From assembly GCA_030706285.1 (NCBI GenBank), contig JAUZOU010000018.1, forward strand, positions 1 to 19,349: a stretch of 19,349 nucleotides of DNA, written 5' to 3'. Position numbers and translations under genes: made by a program. The DNA comes from Bacteroidota bacterium (GTDB taxonomy: Bacteria; Bacteroidota; Bacteroidia; Bacteroidales; UBA1402). The notes below the pieces were generated by a model. The model was given only the letters and a program-made list of their open reading frames with translations. It was not told the origin of the DNA and did not search any database. Below, one piece after another: positions 6,203 to 14,239 of this stretch (the first letter of the stretch is position 1; each line of letters begins with the position of its first letter).

Positions 6203-8245
6203 GTGTCACTAAAATCAAATACAGCCGATTCTACAAAATCACCAGCAGCTGATTCTTCTAACGAAGTTAAGAAGAAACCTGTCAGGCGAATTTCAATTCA
6301 AACGCCCAAGATCAATTACAACTTTTTGAAACGAAAAAGCAGAAAAGAATCTACGGCAGAAAAGCAGACGCTGATCGATCTGTTTGAACATAGCGTTGAA
6401 AAATATTCCGACAAACCATTCTTGTGGGAAAGAGATTCAAGATACCGTGCCATCACCTACAAACAAGGCAAAAACCTGGTTTACAAGCTTGGCGGCGGTT
6501 TTCTGTCACTTGGCCTGAAAAAAGGTGACCGAGTGGCATTACTTGCTGAAGGTTGCAATGCCTGGATTCTCGGTGAAATGGGCATTTTATTTGCCGGTGG
6601 TATCAATGTCCCTTTATCCGTCAAACTTAGCGAATCCAGTGATTTGCTTTTTCGTCTAAATCACTCAGAGACTCGTTTTGTAATGGTATCCATTTCTCAG
6701 TTGAAAAAAATTCGCTCCATTATCGATCAACTGACGACTGTAGAAAAAGTCATCATCATCGGTAATATGCAAACGAAACTGAATTCCGGCGAATTATTGC
6801 TTGACGACCTGTATGCATTAGGAGAGGCCTGGAATGGGAACCATCCAGGTGAGCTACAGACAATAGCATCCTCCATTCGTGAAAATGACCTGGCAAATAT
6901 TACGTATACCTCAGGTACCACGGCTGATCCGAAAGGCGTCATGTTGACACACCGAAATTTTACGGCCAATGTCGAACATTCATTGTCTGTGGTCAATGTC
7001 CCCGAACACTTCAGAACACTTCTTATTTTACCGCTGGATCACTGTTTTGCGCATGTCACAGGATTCTATACATTTATAGCAAAAGGTGGCAGTATTGCTA
7101 CTGTTCCAACCGGAAAAACCATGTTTGAATACATCCGGAATATTCCTCTGGCACTCAGAGAATTCCAACCTGATGTCGTCATGACAGTTCCGGCGCTCGC
7201 CAAGACATTCAAGAAAAATGTCGAAAAATCCGTTCACGAAATGGGACCACTTGTTGAGAAAGTATTCAACTTTGCGTTGACTGTCAACATGATGTATAAC
7301 AAGGAGGGTTATAACAAAGGCAAACATTTCTCGTGGGTACTTAAACCTTTGGTGCTTCTTTTTGACAAATCCTTATTTTCTCATTTACGCAAGGGACTGG
7401 GAGGAAAACTGCAGTTCTTTGTCGACGGAGGGGCCTATCTGGATATCGATATGCAAAAATTTTGGTATGCCACTGGTATACCGATGTTTCAAGGATACGG
7501 ATTATCTGAAGCAACTCCGGTCATCTCTTCCAATTCCTATGCAAAGCATAAACTTGGAACATCCGGTGTTCCAGCAAAAGGTATCGAGGTGACTATTCGT
7601 GACGAAGAAGGGAACATGTTGCCGGCAGGTCATAAAGGAGAAATTGTCATCCGCGGTGAAAATGTCATGGCTGGCTACTGGAAAAATCTTGAAGCCACAG
7701 CCAATGCTGTAAAAGATGGCTGGTTGTTTACAGGCGATCTTGGATCATTCGATTCAAAAGGGTTTTTAAGTGTATTCGGACGATCAAAAAGTTTGCTCAT
7801 CGGCAGTGACGGAGAAAAATACAGTCCGGAAGGCATTGAAGAATCACTCGAAGCCTTGTCGCCATACATAGAACAGGTGATGCTGTATAACAACCAAAAT
7901 GCCTATACAGTCGCACTGATCGTTCCAAATCTGGAAGCCATCAAACATGCCGTGCCTGATTATTCGGCGGAACAGGGGAAACAACAAGCCATACAGTTGA
8001 TTTATCAGACCATCAATGAATACAAGAAAGGTGGCAAGTATGCAGGCTTATTTCCAGAACGTTGGCTGCCTTCTACCTTTGCCATTCTTGATGAAAACTT
8101 CAATGAATCCAATCATTTGTTAAACAGCACGATGAAAATGGTTCGAGGAAAAATTGAAAAACGGTATGCCAGCCTTCTCGAGTTTTTAATGACGCCTGAA
8201 GGCAAAAATCCGTTTAATGAACATAATTTTAAGGCGTTTAAATAG
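6203..8245 (+). CDS. Long-chain fatty acid--CoA ligase (AMP-binding, FAA1 type)
   Basis: This 680-residue adenylate-forming enzyme activates a carboxylic acid, most likely a long-chain fatty acid, to its acyl-CoA through an acyl-adenylate. The ATP-binding P-loop is YTSGTTADPKGVMLTH (235-250). Further on are FQGYGLSEATP (near 430), GWLFTGDLG with the ATP-ribose aspartate, and the hinge-region GRSKSLLIGSDGEKYSPEGIE, all in family order. The P-loop carries AD where many members have G-x. The first 50 residues are rich in Ser, Thr, Lys and Ala, are not part of the fold and look disordered. The start is a GTG: a TGA stop lies in frame at 6179-6181 and no in-frame ATG occurs before the conserved domain. 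AlaX follows after 5 bases. The arylacetate-linked iorAB genes upstream make an arylacetate substrate conceivable, but the sequence resembles FAA1-type enzymes, not PaaK. Confidence 0.88.
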   Translation: MSLKSNTADSTKSPAADSSNEVKKKPVRRISIQTPKINYNFLKRKSRKESTAEKQTLIDLFEHSVEKYSDKPFLWERDSRYRAITYKQGKNLVYKLGGGFLSLGLKKGDRVALLAEGCNAWILGEMGILFAGGINVPLSVKLSESSDLLFRLNHSETRFVMVSISQLKKIRSIIDQLTTVEKVIIIGNMQTKLNSGELLLDDLYALGEAWNGNHPGELQTIASSIRENDLANITYTSGTTADPKGVMLTHRNFTANVEHSLSVVNVPEHFRTLLILPLDHCFAHVTGFYTFIAKGGSIATVPTGKTMFEYIRNIPLALREFQPDVVMTVPALAKTFKKNVEKSVHEMGPLVEKVFNFALTVNMMYNKEGYNKGKHFSWVLKPLVLLFDKSLFSHLRKGLGGKLQFFVDGGAYLDIDMQKFWYATGIPMFQGYGLSEATPVISSNSYAKHKLGTSGVPAKGIEVTIRDEEGNMLPAGHKGEIVIRGENVMAGYWKNLEATANAVKDGWLFTGDLGSFDSKGFLSVFGRSKSLLIGSDGEKYSPEGIEESLEALSPYIEQVMLYNNQNAYTVALIVPNLEAIKHAVPDYSAEQGKQQAIQLIYQTINEYKKGGKYAGLFPERWLPSTFAILDENFNESNHLLNSTMKMVRGKIEKRYASLLEFLMTPEGKNPFNEHNFKAFK

Positions 8246-8250
8246 CCAAT

Positions 8251-8715
8251 ATGACTATGCAAGAACCCGTTTTTATCGAACACAACAAATCAGAAGACCC
8301 TCAGAGTCATACCACCGAACATATCCTGAACCAAACAATGGTCAGGCTCTTCGGATGCAGACGATCAGCCAACGCGCACATTGAACGACGAAAATCCAAG
8401 TGTGACTATACTTTGTCCGCAGCGCCATCAGAAGAACAAGTGACAGCTATTGAATGTCGTGTCAACGATATCATATCGAAACAATTGGATGTCAGGATTG
8501 AGTATGTGACAATGGAAGAAGCCTCAAAAATAGCCGACCTCAGCAAGCTGCCTGACCAAAATGGGGACGTTATCAGGATCGTTCGAATAGGTGATTATGA
8601 TACCTGTGCCTGTGCAGGAACGCATGTATCCAACACTTCAGAAATAGGACATTTTCGGATTATCAGCCATGATTATGCAAATGGTCGTTGGAGAGTCAGA
8701 TGGAAGCTGGAATAG
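8251..8715 (+). CDS. AlaX-type tRNA-editing protein (alanyl/threonyl-tRNA synthetase editing domain)
   Basis: The 154-residue protein resembles the stand-alone editing domain (SAD-like) found in AlaRS and ThrRS and in AlaX proteins, which hydrolyse mischarged tRNAs such as Ser-tRNA(Ala) in trans. The zinc-site pattern is present: HTTEH (20-24, HxxxH) and CAGTH (121-125, CxxxH), the latter inside TCACAGTHVSNTSEIG, close to the CGGTHV-NT-EIG of AlaRS. No aminoacylation domain is attached. It lies 5 bases downstream of the acyl-CoA ligase gene and is surely co-transcribed with it, although no functional link is obvious. Start is ATG 8251; ATG 8257 is also possible. It converges with the DUF5103 gene, with only 43 bases between and no clear terminator hairpin. 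Editing function is well supported; which mischarged tRNA is cleared is not shown. Confidence 0.85.
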   Translation: MTMQEPVFIEHNKSEDPQSHTTEHILNQTMVRLFGCRRSANAHIERRKSKCDYTLSAAPSEEQVTAIECRVNDIISKQLDVRIEYVTMEEASKIADLSKLPDQNGDVIRIVRIGDYDTCACAGTHVSNTSEIGHFRIISHDYANGRWRVRWKLE

Positions 8716-8758
8716 CCATTCGTTTTATCAAGTAAGGCTTTTACCAACAATCAGTTAT

Positions 8759-10021
8759 TTAAAAGGTTGAATTCAGATTGTCATAACCGATTAATTGGTC
8801 ATACCGGCCACCGATCGGACGGTAATAGACAAATATGTGATAGTCATTCTCGGTTTGCCAGTAAGATCCCTCCGTACGGCGTGTGGATGGCTTCTCCCCA
8901 GCATCCGCTTTAAATAGATACTGGTAATTGTACGAACCTTGTTTCAAAAATAAGGTTTTTTCATACGCTTTCCGTTCGGCATTATAGTCCATTCGACTGT
9001 TGGCATTCAGACGGTTTTCAACCAAATCACCGTTTAAATAGAGTGCACCATTCAAAAAAGGGGTTTCCATCGGAAACGAAAAATGCACGAGAAAATAATC
9101 GGATTCAGTATCATCCGAATTATAGTCTGTATTTCGTACAAGATACCTGCCATTCTGGTCCTGATCATAAACATAACCATTCAATCGTTTCTCATTTTCA
9201 AATAACTCGACATTGAAAAAAGGCTTGAAATAGGCAATCTTATTTACTCCAAGGCCTGGATGTTTATAGGTGGTTATTTCAAAACGGCGATATTCGTTTC
9301 CTCCGTCAATGATCAATTCATGACAGTGTGCATATACTAACTTGTTTGAACTAATCGACAAGGGTTCAATCTGATTGATTTCGTTATCCTGACGACAATT
9401 CTGACGAATAGTCAGTTTGATTTCCGATTCTGGTTGCTGAAACGTCCAGCCAATCGGAGAGACTTCAATGTATAATTGTTGGTGACTTTGCTCAAAATCG
9501 ATATCAGTACTGGCTGTTAATGAGGCATTTACAATGGTTTTGTGCTCAAACAGACTAAAGCAAGCCGTCAGCAACGCTTCTCCGGATCCTTCTTTGTCAA
9601 AGACTTCCAGGGCATAGTTTCCTGAACACTTAAGTTGTACTTTATCGTTGGGAAGAGTGATGCTGTAATGCGTATACATGGTATACGTGTTACTGGATTG
9701 TTCATATTGTTCGATATCGTTTTCCGGAAAACCATCCATATATTCCAGCTCGTTCAGATCTGAACGTGTCCAGTCTTTATTGCAATGAATAATGCGATAA
9801 GCATATCGCTTGTAATCATGTGACATCTCGTCAAATGAAATCAATAACTGATTATCAGAACCTATCTGCAAAACAGGTGCAGCCTTCCAGTCGTTGAGCG
9901 GATGAATGATCAAGGTGTGAATCTGATCGGTATGACACCCTGTTCGATAGACTTGAGCATGAAGTGTTAACACCTGAAAAAACATCAACATAACGAGTGA
10001 CAGCATTAAGAATTTTTTCAT
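8759..10021 (-). CDS. DUF5103 protein, type IX secretion system plug-like
   Basis: The protein of about 420 residues begins with a clear signal peptide (MKKFLMLSLVMLMFFQVLTL, then HAQ), so it is exported. The body matches my memory of DUF5103 proteins: the stretches YAYRIIHCNKDW, LEYMDGFPEN, SGNYALEVFD, GGNEYRRFEI, DQNGRYLVRN, FLKQGSYNYQY and NDYHIFVYYRPIGGRYD recur through the family. One such protein was found as the Plug bound to the SprA translocon of the Flavobacterium type IX system. No other type IX gene is in the window, so that role here is inference. The frame is open from an ATG at 10072, but a -7 element (10060-10067) lies just inside that extension and the signal peptide starts at 10021, so I use 10021. 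It is a single-gene unit convergent with alaX. Confidence 0.85.
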   Translation of the reverse strand: MKKFLMLSLVMLMFFQVLTLHAQVYRTGCHTDQIHTLIIHPLNDWKAAPVLQIGSDNQLLISFDEMSHDYKRYAYRIIHCNKDWTRSDLNELEYMDGFPENDIEQYEQSSNTYTMYTHYSITLPNDKVQLKCSGNYALEVFDKEGSGEALLTACFSLFEHKTIVNASLTASTDIDFEQSHQQLYIEVSPIGWTFQQPESEIKLTIRQNCRQDNEINQIEPLSISSNKLVYAHCHELIIDGGNEYRRFEITTYKHPGLGVNKIAYFKPFFNVELFENEKRLNGYVYDQDQNGRYLVRNTDYNSDDTESDYFLVHFSFPMETPFLNGALYLNGDLVENRLNANSRMDYNAERKAYEKTLFLKQGSYNYQYLFKADAGEKPSTRRTEGSYWQTENDYHIFVYYRPIGGRYDQLIGYDNLNSTF

Positions 10022-10027
10022 GAGTCT

Positions 10028-10048
10028 GGTCAGTTTGTCAGTTTGTGG
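10028..10048 (-). repeat. Short tandem repeat in the leader of the DUF5103 gene
   Basis: On the reverse strand the leader carries CAAACTGA-CAAACTGA-CC, two copies of an eight-base unit, about 7 bases upstream of the start codon. It may be chance, or part of the untranslated leader that affects initiation. Confidence 0.4.
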
Positions 10049-10059
10049 TTTGATATCGG

Positions 10060-10067
10060 CAAACTTA
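10060..10067 (-). promoter_or_regulatory. Candidate -7 element of the DUF5103 gene
   Basis: Reading the reverse strand this is TAAGTTTG, a match to TAnnTTTG, 38 bases before the ATG at 10021. Transcription from here would begin downstream of the ATG at 10072, which supports the shorter start. No clear -33 TTTG is seen at the standard distance. Confidence 0.5.
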
Positions 10068-10200
10068 CACATTTATTCTGAAAGACGGTTTTTTCCGCCT
10101 TACAAACAATCAGACACATGGCGTTAGTTGAATGCTTATCGTATATGCTAATCACTTGTTATCACTTCTTTTATCGAATATTATCAATTTAATTCTTTTT

Positions 10201-10235
10201 AATATTGCATATATTAAATTTAATGTCAATATTTG
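10201..10235 (+). promoter_or_regulatory. Candidate promoter of the ABC exporter with symmetric spacer
   Basis: ATTG (10204-10207), then 20 bases, then AATATTTG (10228-10235) resembles the Bacteroidetes -33/-7 pair with one mismatch in the -7 element. A perfect 12-bp palindrome ATTAAATTTAAT (10213-10224) occupies the spacer, and AATATTG/CAATATT arms (10201-10207, 10227-10233) flank it. An operator overlapping the promoter is plausible. The rest of 10073-10275 is AT-rich and holds no gene. Confidence 0.45.
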
Positions 10236-10275
10236 CATCAAATAGCATTAAACAAAAAATAAACTATCAACACCA

Positions 10276-11178
10276 ATGATTGACGTCCAATCTATCAATT
10301 TTTCGTATCGAAAAGATGAAAAGACTATAGATGATCTGTCTTTTCATGTTCCAGCTGGATCTGTTTATGGCTTCCTGGGTGCCAACGGCTCAGGAAAGAC
10401 GACGACCATCAGATTGCTGGTTGGTTTGTGCGCGGCCAAAAGCGGATTGATTACCATCGGAGGAGAAAAAATTGACAGAAATTCAGTCAATGCATTCCAT
10501 AAGATTGGTTCATTGATTGAAAGTCCATCTTTTTACGGTCATCTGACTGCTGAAGAAAATCTGCACATTCATACTCTTTACCATGGATTAACAACTGACA
10601 GAATTGATCCGGTCCTAGCAATGGTCGGTCTCGAATATGCAGCTAAAAAACGGGCCGGATTATTTTCTCTAGGTATGAAACAACGTCTTGGACTGGCTCT
10701 ATGCCTGTTGCATGATCCAGAACTGTTGATACTTGATGAGCCTTTGAATGGACTTGATCCTAAAGGTATAGCTGAGATCAGAGAATTATTGCTTCGTATG
10801 CAACGGGACGAAGGAAAAACCATTTTCATTTCAAGTCATATCCTTAGTGAAATTGAAAATGTCTGTAACGAAATCTGCATCATAGATAAAGGGAAAAAAC
10901 TGTTTTCAGGTTCTATTGAGGCTTTACGAAGAACAATTGTCAAAAAATACACCTATAGAGTAGCCTGTGATCAGCCGGAAGAGGCCAGCGTCTTGCTCGG
11001 ACAATCCTTGCCCGTTGAAATCTCACCGGAAGCAGATGGTTTACGGTTCCTGACAGATGACAGATGTATTGTTCCGGAAGTGATCCGTCTATTGACTGAA
11101 AAAAATGTCAGACTTTATGAAGTGACACCTGTCGAAAACAACCTGGAAGAACTATATCTCAAACTTACAAATCTATAA
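10276..11178 (+). CDS. ABC transporter ATP-binding protein (BcrA-like)
   Basis: This 300-residue cytoplasmic ATPase powers an ABC-2-type exporter. Walker A is GANGSGKT (35-42). The signature motif is SLGMKQR (131-137), a variant typical of the BcrA/NatA-type exporters for bacitracin, lantibiotics or sodium. Walker B with its catalytic glutamate is LLILDEP (150-156), and the switch histidine is in SSHIL (186-190). A C-terminal stretch of about 90 residues is specific to this subfamily. The membrane partner starts 4 bases after the stop. No sensor kinase or regulator gene of the bacitracin-resistance type is adjacent, so the substrate is unknown; peptide antibiotic self-protection or drug efflux is only one guess. 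The start is the ATG at 10276, preceded by an AT-rich leader. Confidence 0.92.
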   Translation: MIDVQSINFSYRKDEKTIDDLSFHVPAGSVYGFLGANGSGKTTTIRLLVGLCAAKSGLITIGGEKIDRNSVNAFHKIGSLIESPSFYGHLTAEENLHIHTLYHGLTTDRIDPVLAMVGLEYAAKKRAGLFSLGMKQRLGLALCLLHDPELLILDEPLNGLDPKGIAEIRELLLRMQRDEGKTIFISSHILSEIENVCNEICIIDKGKKLFSGSIEALRRTIVKKYTYRVACDQPEEASVLLGQSLPVEISPEADGLRFLTDDRCIVPEVIRLLTEKNVRLYEVTPVENNLEELYLKLTNL

Positions 11179-11182
11179 AGCC

Positions 11183-11956
11183 ATGCTATACTCATCATTA
11201 CAAGCTGAATGGAAAAAATCCCGGCACACATTTGCCTCGACATTGATTTTTTCCGGAGCCTTTTTGGTTCCTGTCGTGAGTTTCCTGATCTATTTTTTTA
11301 GATGGCAGCATTTTATTCCGGATCATGGAACAAACGCGTGGAATGAATTCATCGATATGAATCTCTCGTTATCAGCCGGTTTATTATTCCCGTTTTTAGT
11401 CATTCTGATCGTTGCCTTAAACCTGATGTTGGAAAACAAGGCCGATAGTTGGAAACGATTGTATATTTTGCCAATCCGACGAGAAACCTTATTCTGGGGA
11501 AAACTACTTTTTTTGGCCATTCAGTTATTCTGCTGCACAGTCTTATTTTTCATTACCATCCCATTAACAGGTATCATATTGGGGCTGATCCATCCGGAAC
11601 TGGCCTTTCTGAATCATTCATTGGATATCGTTTTTTTACTGACGTTGTCGATCCGCTTTTATATCAGCCTGTTAGCTATACTTTCTATCCAGTATTTCAT
11701 CAGCCTTGCGTTCAGTAACATCATAGTGCCGATTGCAACAGGTATGATGTTGATCATTGTTTCAATCATTGTGGTTCAAGGTTGGAATCAAGCTTATTAC
11801 GATCCTTATGCGTTTTCAATACTCTTATCCAGAGAAGACATGGTAGACATACCAACCTGGTTTGGACGACCAAGGACAGAACTGTTAAGTATAGGCTATT
11901 TTTCCTTGATCAGTTTGGGTGCCATGGTTTATTTCAAACAGAAGCAAGTTAAATAA
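11183..11956 (+). CDS. ABC-2-type transporter permease
   Basis: The 257-residue protein has six likely membrane segments: about residues 18-38, 65-85, 107-132, 148-175, 178-200 and 235-250. This is the size and layout of the permease of BcrAB/LanFEG-type exporters. The N-terminal LQAEWKKSRHTFA is the cytoplasmic lead-in usual for ABC-2 permeases, and ENKADSWKRLYILPIRRETLFWGKL (85-109) is the typical cytoplasmic coupling segment. The gene lies 4 bases after the ATPase gene and must form a transporter with it. It ends 7 bases from the convergent menCE stop, with no room for a terminator between the two. The substrate is not evident. Confidence 0.88.
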   Translation: MLYSSLQAEWKKSRHTFASTLIFSGAFLVPVVSFLIYFFRWQHFIPDHGTNAWNEFIDMNLSLSAGLLFPFLVILIVALNLMLENKADSWKRLYILPIRRETLFWGKLLFLAIQLFCCTVLFFITIPLTGIILGLIHPELAFLNHSLDIVFLLTLSIRFYISLLAILSIQYFISLAFSNIIVPIATGMMLIIVSIIVVQGWNQAYYDPYAFSILLSREDMVDIPTWFGRPRTELLSIGYFSLISLGAMVYFKQKQVK

Positions 11957-11963
11957 GCGACGA

Positions 11964-14135
11964 TCATTTCTGTGATAGAATGAACTGTTTTATGGCGGCT
12001 CTGTCTAATTTCCCGCTTTGAGTCCGCGGTAAAGCCGGTATGATAAAGATATGTTTCGGGACTTGCCAGCCAGTTAAATGCCTGGCAAGCAGGCTTTCAT
12101 CAACAGGCTGTTCGCTCACCAGACAGACAACTTCTCCGAATTTGGCATCCGGCATCGAAGTTATCGCAAAGGGAACTGGAAGAAAGCTGCTTATTGAAGC
12201 CTCCAATGTTTCAATCTGGACTTTCAGACCACCGGTGACGATCGTATTGTCTTTTCTGCCAAGAATACAAAAGCTACCATCTGGAAAAATCTCGGCCAGA
12301 TCATTCGTGTAAACCCGTTTTTCACTTACCAGAGGAGCATCGATGATGAGACAGCCAGTTTCAGAGACCGATAATCTGACTGATGGGAGTGGATGATAAT
12401 GGAGTGAAGCATCCTTTCCATTAACACGACGCAATGCAATATGGGACAACGTTTCGGCCATTCCGTAAGAAACAACTATGGAATCAGGGAAAGCCTGTAA
12501 AGTCGATTCCAACGTTGGATCAATCGGGCCTCCACCAAGAAGTAATGTCTTAATCTTCGTTAAACGGTCACGTTCATCAGGCACTCCCAACGTATTGAAC
12601 ACCTGCATCGGTACCATAGATGCGAATGAAAAGTCCGTCGTTAAATCTTTCAATGGATGTCCGTCTGGTTTGGTCAAATAAAGATCCAATCCACCGACTA
12701 AAGCTCGTATAACCATCATTTTACCAGCGATAAAATTGAGGGACAAACACAATAGTAATTTTTCTCCAGGCTTAAGCCCAAAATAGGAACAAGTCAGACA
12801 GGCACTTTGAATCAGATATTTTTTTTGAACTGTCATCACAGATGGTTTCCCTGTCGAACCAGATGTTTTTATTTGAATCGTCGATTTCTCATTGAACCAT
12901 TCCTGTAAAAATTCGATCAAATCGAAACGGACACATGAAAATTCATCCGGATGTTCTTGAACTGCCTGCTGCAACGATTCCCAGGTATAGGTAGTACCTT
13001 CCAAAGTCATGGTTTGTTTGCTTCTTTCTGTGATGAAACCTGAGAACTGAGCGCCTTCGTTAACCAGGCCGTTTGAAAAGTGCTCAGAAAAACGTAGATG
13101 GCTGTTTACCGGATCAAACCATAATTTTTCTCCACTGATATACAATGGAGATTCAATATTATTATCGTAAAGCTTTCCTGTACCTAAACCTTGGTGAAGG
13201 GGGCTATTGAACGTCGCACACCATTGCGCTATCGCATTCAGGCCAATGTTTGATTCCAGAGCTGAAGTGATCCACCAGCCAATCTTCATTGAATCAGCCA
13301 ATTGAATCCATTCCAAACAGCCGGAAAATCCGCCATGTAAAGTTGGCTTTAGAACAATGTATTGCGGATGGATAGCTTCCAGTAATCGTTTTTTTTCTGT
13401 CCAGGTATGGTAACCGATCAATTCTTCGTCTAACGCTATGGGTAATGGGGAACAGGCTGTCAATCTGGCCATTTCCTGCCATTGACCGGCTTTAATCGGT
13501 TGTTCGATGGAATGAATAGCTAACCTGGAAAGGCATTCCAGTTTTTCCAAAGCTGAATCAGGACTGAAGGCACCATTGGCATCAACTCTAAGTGTCAATG
13601 TGTCTTTTGAATACTTGTTCCTGATTTTTTTCAGCAATTCCAATTCTGTTTCAAAATCAAGCGATCCGATTTTCAGCTTGATGCATTGATAACCTAAGGC
13701 AATTTTTTTTTCAACCTGTCGAACCATGTCTTCAAAAGGTCCCATCCAGATTAATCCGTTAATCGGAATTCCAGACAATCCTTTTGAGAATGACGTTTCG
13801 AATAAAGCCAGGTTGCCCTGTTCGAAATTCAAAAGGGCGGTTTCAAGGCCAAAAATAATAGATGGATAGTTTCGATATGCCTCATAATCAATTTTACCAG
13901 TCAATTCGCACAAATGACAAGCCTCTCTTAGTTTCTCTTCATAATCGGGCAAAGCATCACAACTTAAATCCGGTAATGGCGCACATTCACCAATACCGAA
14001 TCTGGAAGGATTATCGGTCGAAAACAGCCGTATATACCAGACGTTATGCTGTAAATAGACACCGCGCGAAGTGCCTGCCGGATGGATGAAATGGAGGCTG
14101 TAGGATTCGATTGTACCTGTAAACGGATGCTTCAT
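11964..14135 (-). CDS. menC-menE: Fused o-succinylbenzoate synthase / o-succinylbenzoate--CoA ligase (MenC-MenE)
   Basis: One 723-residue frame carries two menaquinone enzymes. Residues 1 to about 345 are an enolase-superfamily MenC, which dehydrates SHCHC to o-succinylbenzoate: the catalytic KLK (K153, K155), the metal ligands D185 (VDAN), E211 (IEQP) and D236 (LDEE), and K263 (VLKP) are all present. Residues from about 376 are an adenylate-forming MenE, which makes o-succinylbenzoyl-CoA: TSGSTGKP (424-431), SYGMAET (556-562), NDLAEI (611-616), GRKDNTIVTGG (626-636) and SGKLDR (707-712). About 30 polar residues link them, and an in-frame ATG at 13010 matches a natural MenE start. Both halves look intact and are of normal size. 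It is the last gene of the men operon, 104 bases after menB; the gap holds only a weak TGATAT/ATATCA hairpin (14155-14169). These genes are usually separate neighbours in Bacteroidetes. Confidence 0.92.
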   Translation of the reverse strand: MKHPFTGTIESYSLHFIHPAGTSRGVYLQHNVWYIRLFSTDNPSRFGIGECAPLPDLSCDALPDYEEKLREACHLCELTGKIDYEAYRNYPSIIFGLETALLNFEQGNLALFETSFSKGLSGIPINGLIWMGPFEDMVRQVEKKIALGYQCIKLKIGSLDFETELELLKKIRNKYSKDTLTLRVDANGAFSPDSALEKLECLSRLAIHSIEQPIKAGQWQEMARLTACSPLPIALDEELIGYHTWTEKKRLLEAIHPQYIVLKPTLHGGFSGCLEWIQLADSMKIGWWITSALESNIGLNAIAQWCATFNSPLHQGLGTGKLYDNNIESPLYISGEKLWFDPVNSHLRFSEHFSNGLVNEGAQFSGFITERSKQTMTLEGTTYTWESLQQAVQEHPDEFSCVRFDLIEFLQEWFNEKSTIQIKTSGSTGKPSVMTVQKKYLIQSACLTCSYFGLKPGEKLLLCLSLNFIAGKMMVIRALVGGLDLYLTKPDGHPLKDLTTDFSFASMVPMQVFNTLGVPDERDRLTKIKTLLLGGGPIDPTLESTLQAFPDSIVVSYGMAETLSHIALRRVNGKDASLHYHPLPSVRLSVSETGCLIIDAPLVSEKRVYTNDLAEIFPDGSFCILGRKDNTIVTGGLKVQIETLEASISSFLPVPFAITSMPDAKFGEVVCLVSEQPVDESLLARHLTGWQVPKHIFIIPALPRTQSGKLDRAAIKQFILSQK

Positions 14136-14239
14136 GAAAAAATAAATAAGTATTTGATATGTAATATCATGAGAAAGTGATTGGATTCGTCAACTGCAAC
14201 ATCAGCACACTGGTTAAGACGTTGTAACTGCCATCTATT

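Noticed and set aside
9400..9900. Possible defence or surface-adhesin role for the 8759-10021 gene
   Set aside because: The sequence matches DUF5103 motifs along its full length, so a separate novel role has no support here.
10022..10072. N-terminal extension of the DUF5103 protein from the ATG at 10072
   Set aside because: The -7 element lies within it and a clean signal peptide begins at 10021.
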